Below, piece by piece: positions 61,814 to 64,000 of a DNA stretch of 64,000 bases; within the stretch, counting starts at the first letter, position 1, and every line of letters begins with the position of its first letter. The stretch comes from Deinococcus alpinitundrae (GTDB lineage Bacteria > Deinococcota > Deinococci > Deinococcales > Deinococcaceae), in the NCBI RefSeq assembly GCF_009982895.1, contig NZ_WXZL01000007.1:62001-126000 (forward strand). Reading direction: 5' to 3'. A program made the position numbers and the translations under genes. The notes below the pieces were generated by a model. It ran no database searches. It saw nothing but the letters and a program-made list of their open reading frames with translations, and had not been told where the DNA came from.

Positions 61814-62311
61814 CTAAGAAGACAGCTGTTTCAGAAATGCCCTGGCGTCCAGGGCATTTCTGAGCACGACGACCTGGAGTTTCGGCGTCTCCCTGAGCTG
61901 TTCAAGCTGCTGCGCACCCAGCTGGGGAAAGGTCCAGATGAAGCGTAGGAATGCCCAGTCCAGCGGTTCTTTACCGAGGTGCTTGGCGTTGAGTCGGCGG
62001 TGCAGCAGCGCGCGGGTCACGGCACGAAAGAGGCACAGCCAGCGTGAATACACCAGCACGACGGCAGTATCGGCCTGTTCGGCGCGAATCTTCAGTGTGT
62101 CCGCATTGTTGCCATCCAGAATCCAGCGCTCCGGCGCAGTGGCGGCCTGCATCTGGGCTTGCCAGATTGCTTGCTCAGGCCTGACCCAGCCTAGGAACCA
62201 GTACAGATCGTCAAGGTAAATGAGCGGCGGCCCTGTCGTCTGCGCAAGCCGCTGAGCGAAAGTGCTTTTGCCCGCGCCGGGGCTGCCGAGAACCATCACC
62301 CGCCGCATCAT
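61814..62311 (-). CDS. Small P-loop kinase (adenylate-kinase-like / topology-modulation protein)
   Basis: 165-residue P-loop NTPase with Walker A GSPGAGKST near residue 8, YLDDLYWFLGW near 32, WILDGNN near 63 and basic Arg residues in the lid (RALLHRRLN). The pattern fits proteins annotated as FlaR/topology-modulation or adenylate-kinase-like, whose substrates are unknown. I use the ATG at 62311 (the next codon is also ATG; a GTG lies three codons upstream). A TAGAGT box seven bases upstream overlaps the divergent pyrE promoter. Confidence 0.85.
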   Translation of the reverse strand: MMRRVMVLGSPGAGKSTFAQRLAQTTGPPLIYLDDLYWFLGWVRPEQAIWQAQMQAATAPERWILDGNNADTLKIRAEQADTAVVLVYSRWLCLFRAVTRALLHRRLNAKHLGKEPLDWAFLRFIWTFPQLGAQQLEQLRETPKLQVVVLRNALDARAFLKQLSS

Positions 62312-62318
62312 CGGTACC

Positions 62319-62324
62319 ACTCTA
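62319..62324 (-). promoter_or_regulatory. -10 box of the P-loop kinase gene
   Basis: TAGAGT on the minus strand, seven bases before the ATG at 62311. Its -35 position would lie on the pyrE start codon. Confidence 0.4.
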
Positions 62325-62333
62325 CCGCCCGGC

Positions 62334-62339
62334 TATACT
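62334..62339 (+). promoter_or_regulatory. -10 box for leaderless pyrE transcript
   Basis: TATACT, six bases before the pyrE ATG at 62346, with C-rich sequence and no ribosome binding site between. Its -35 position would lie on the start codon of the divergent kinase gene. Confidence 0.6.
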
Positions 62340-62345
62340 CCCCCC

Positions 62346-62927
62346 ATGTCCGAATCCTCTCCCCCACCCGACGTGCTGGCGCTCTACAAGGAAGCCGGGG
62401 CGCTGCACGAGGGCCGGTTCCTGCTGGCGTCGGGGCGGCACTCGCCGTACTTCCTGCAATCGACCACCCTGCTGCAATACCCCCAGCACACCGCCCGGCT
62501 CGGCGCGGTGCTGGCCGAGAAGTTGCGCGCCGCCCACCCGACGCCCGATTTCGTCATCGGCCCGGCGATGGGCGGCGTGGTGCTGGCCTACGAGGTCGCC
62601 AAGCAACTCGGCACACGGGCGCTGTTCGCCGAGAAGGACGGACAGGGCGGCATGAAGATCCGCGAGGCCTTCAGCGTCACGCCGGGGCAGACGTTCGTGG
62701 CGGTCGAGGACGTGCTGACCACCGGCGGCAGCGTGCTGAAGGCGGTGCGGGCCGCCGAGAGCTACGGCGCGACCTGCCTGGGCCTGGCCTGCATCGTGGA
62801 CCGCCGCAAGGCGGTGGGGCCGCTGGAACGCTACCCGCTGACCTCGCTGCTGCACCTGTACTTCGAGACCTATCCGCCTGACGACGTGCCCGCGTGGCTG
62901 GCTGAGCGAGAGTTGCAGGAGATCTAG
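62346..62927 (+). CDS. pyrE: Orotate phosphoribosyltransferase
   Basis: Converts orotate and PRPP to OMP in pyrimidine synthesis. 193 residues; the PRPP-binding motif is FVAVEDVLTTGGSV (about residues 117-130), with EGRFLLASGRHSPYF near the start. The ATG at 62346 lacks a Shine-Dalgarno and lies six bases after a TATACT box, so the message is probably leaderless; the longer open frame upstream belongs to the divergent gene. Confidence 0.96.
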   Translation: MSESSPPPDVLALYKEAGALHEGRFLLASGRHSPYFLQSTTLLQYPQHTARLGAVLAEKLRAAHPTPDFVIGPAMGGVVLAYEVAKQLGTRALFAEKDGQGGMKIREAFSVTPGQTFVAVEDVLTTGGSVLKAVRAAESYGATCLGLACIVDRRKAVGPLERYPLTSLLHLYFETYPPDDVPAWLAERELQEI

Positions 62928-62983
62928 CCATCCGCCCGTGCAGGCTCCACCTTTGTGGGGACGCCTGCTCCCGCGCGGTCCTC

Positions 62984-62989
62984 TAAGCT
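62984..62989 (+). promoter_or_regulatory. -10 box of the membrane sensor gene
   Basis: TAAGCT, six bases before the ATG at 62996; no ribosome binding site in between. Confidence 0.45.
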
Positions 62990-62995
62990 GGGTGC

Positions 62996-64000
62996 ATGGG
63001 CAGGGTCGGGGCACACACGCGGGCGAGCGGCTACTTCTCTGAGCTGTTCGGGGCCGCCACCTACCGCCATCTGCTGTACTTCGTGTTGGCGGCGCTGCTG
63101 AGCGTCGTCACCGCGCTGGCACTGGCGGCAGCGGTCCTGGGCGCGGCCCTCTCGCCGCTGCTGCTGGGCGTGCCGCTGCTGCTCTTGGGCGGCTGGGCGC
63201 TGGGCGGGCTGGCCAACCTCGACCGCGCCCTCGGCAGCGCCCTGCTGAACGTGAACCTCAGCCGCGCCGCGCCGACCCGCCCGCCGAGGGGGTGGCCCTG
63301 GCTGCGCGCTCGCCTGACCGAGGCCAACACCTACAAGGTGCTGCTCTACAGCGTGCTGAAACTGCCGTTCGCGGTGTTCAGCAGCCTCTGGGTGGGCGGG
63401 ACGCTGCTGGGCGGGCTGGGCCTGATGGCGCTGCCCGCCGCGCTGCATTTCTTTCCCGCACTCAACCTGCCGCTGGCGCTGGGCGATCAGGTCTACGGGC
63501 TGAACCGCACTTCACTGCTGCTGCTGGCCCTTTGCGGCTTTTTCGTGGTGATGCTGGGCGTCAGCAGCCTCAATTTGCTGGCCCGCGCCTGGATGGTCGT
63601 CAGTTACGGTCTGCTGACCGAGTACGGCGAGCACGCCTCGGCGGTGCGCGAGGTGGCGGCGTTGCGGGCGGGCGCGGCCACCGTCGCCTTTGCGGGCAGC
63701 CTGGAAGAAACGCTGGGCGAGTTGCTGCGGCTCTCGCTGAGCGCCACCTCGGCCCAGAGGGCGCGCATCACGGTGAGTCGGGGCACGGCAGAATCGGTCA
63801 CGGCGGCGCTGGGCGACTGGCCTGCCGGGCTGCCGAACGAGCAGGCCAGTGACCCGCCGCTGAGCGGACGCGACACGCTGAGCCGCATCGGCGGCCAGCA
63901 GGTGCTGTCGCTGGCCGTCTCCGCGCGCGGCGAGGTGCTGGGTACGCTGCAGGCCGTCTACGACGCGCCGCCGGGCAGCCGCGAAATTCAGTTCTGGGCC
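62996..64000 (+). CDS. Membrane sensor protein, probably a histidine kinase (partial, cut by window end)
   Basis: The frame is open for 335 codons from the ATG at 62996 to the last base, so the 3' end is missing. The first 210 residues hold a four-helix membrane domain in two hairpins (LLYFVLAALLSV and LLLGVPLLLLGGW; GLGLMALPAALHFFP and LLLALCGFFVVML). This resembles the putative sensor domain found before NarL-type histidine kinases. A cytoplasmic part follows with features of a GAF-like domain (GRDTLSRIGGQQVLSLAVSARGEVLGTLQAVYD). The kinase part itself is not visible, so the class is inferred. Confidence 0.8.
   Translation, partial: MGRVGAHTRASGYFSELFGAATYRHLLYFVLAALLSVVTALALAAAVLGAALSPLLLGVPLLLLGGWALGGLANLDRALGSALLNVNLSRAAPTRPPRGWPWLRARLTEANTYKVLLYSVLKLPFAVFSSLWVGGTLLGGLGLMALPAALHFFPALNLPLALGDQVYGLNRTSLLLLALCGFFVVMLGVSSLNLLARAWMVVSYGLLTEYGEHASAVREVAALRAGAATVAFAGSLEETLGELLRLSLSATSAQRARITVSRGTAESVTAALGDWPAGLPNEQASDPPLSGRDTLSRIGGQQVLSLAVSARGEVLGTLQAVYDAPPGSREIQFWA

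Overview
The window is GC-rich, densely packed bacterial DNA that reads as a Deinococcus (or very close relative) chromosome segment. The indications are a 14-subunit NADH dehydrogenase operon in nuoA-N order, an N-acylamino-acid racemase closely resembling the known Deinococcus enzyme, an unusual number of GNAT acetyltransferases, a UvrA-like ABC ATPase, DinB-family proteins, and many genes whose only start signal is a TANNNT box 5-9 nt before the start codon (the leaderless pattern known from Deinococcus). All calls come from reading the sequence; no database search was run.

Layout. (1) 61-10054, minus strand: an arginine/carbamoyl-phosphate neighbourhood. A coupled run argG - DinB - GNAT - GNAT - lipoprotein - argH - HIT hydrolase is followed by two paralogous GNATs, an argA-type N-acetyltransferase, a secreted DUF3352-like protein and carA. 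Many junctions are 4-bp stop/start overlaps. (2) 10406-13446: a secreted repeat protein, a class I aminotransferase, a small envelope protein and a HAD phosphatase. (3) 13573-26561, plus strand: one long operon that looks like a D-amino-acid/D-peptide scavenging system: a 35-codon leader ORF, N-acylamino-acid racemase, GNAT, two peptide-ABC permeases, a peptide-binding protein, three tandem beta-lactamase-fold serine hydrolases, an N-acyl-D-amino-acid deacylase and an RpiR regulator. It has a good promoter with a palindrome and ends in a strong bidirectional terminator. (4) 26638-42067, minus strand: the complete nuoA-N operon (respiratory complex I), with two extra genes (a short DinB-like protein and a four-helix membrane protein) between nuoD and nuoE and possible micro-ORFs bridging gaps. 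(5) 42413-58115: a histidine kinase with a degenerate receiver, an M3 oligopeptidase, a short UvrA-like ATPase, a tandem GNAT, queA, a NYN-domain protein, a MITE-like element, an AIM24 protein, a double-META secreted protein, murA, and a GAF-GAF-PAS-GGDEF-EAL signalling protein. (6) 58321-64000: two nucleoside-type ABC permeases, ndk, a small P-loop kinase divergent from pyrE, and the start of a membrane sensor (cut by the window end).

How it fits together. carA, argG, argH and the argA-like gene supply carbamoyl phosphate and arginine; pyrE and ndk belong to nucleotide synthesis. The operon at 13.6-26.6 kb could import D-residue-containing peptides, hydrolyse them, deacylate or N-acylate the residues and racemise them to usable L-forms, under RpiR control. 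This is the best candidate for an undescribed system here. No rRNA, tRNA, CRISPR array or intact insertion sequence was recognised.
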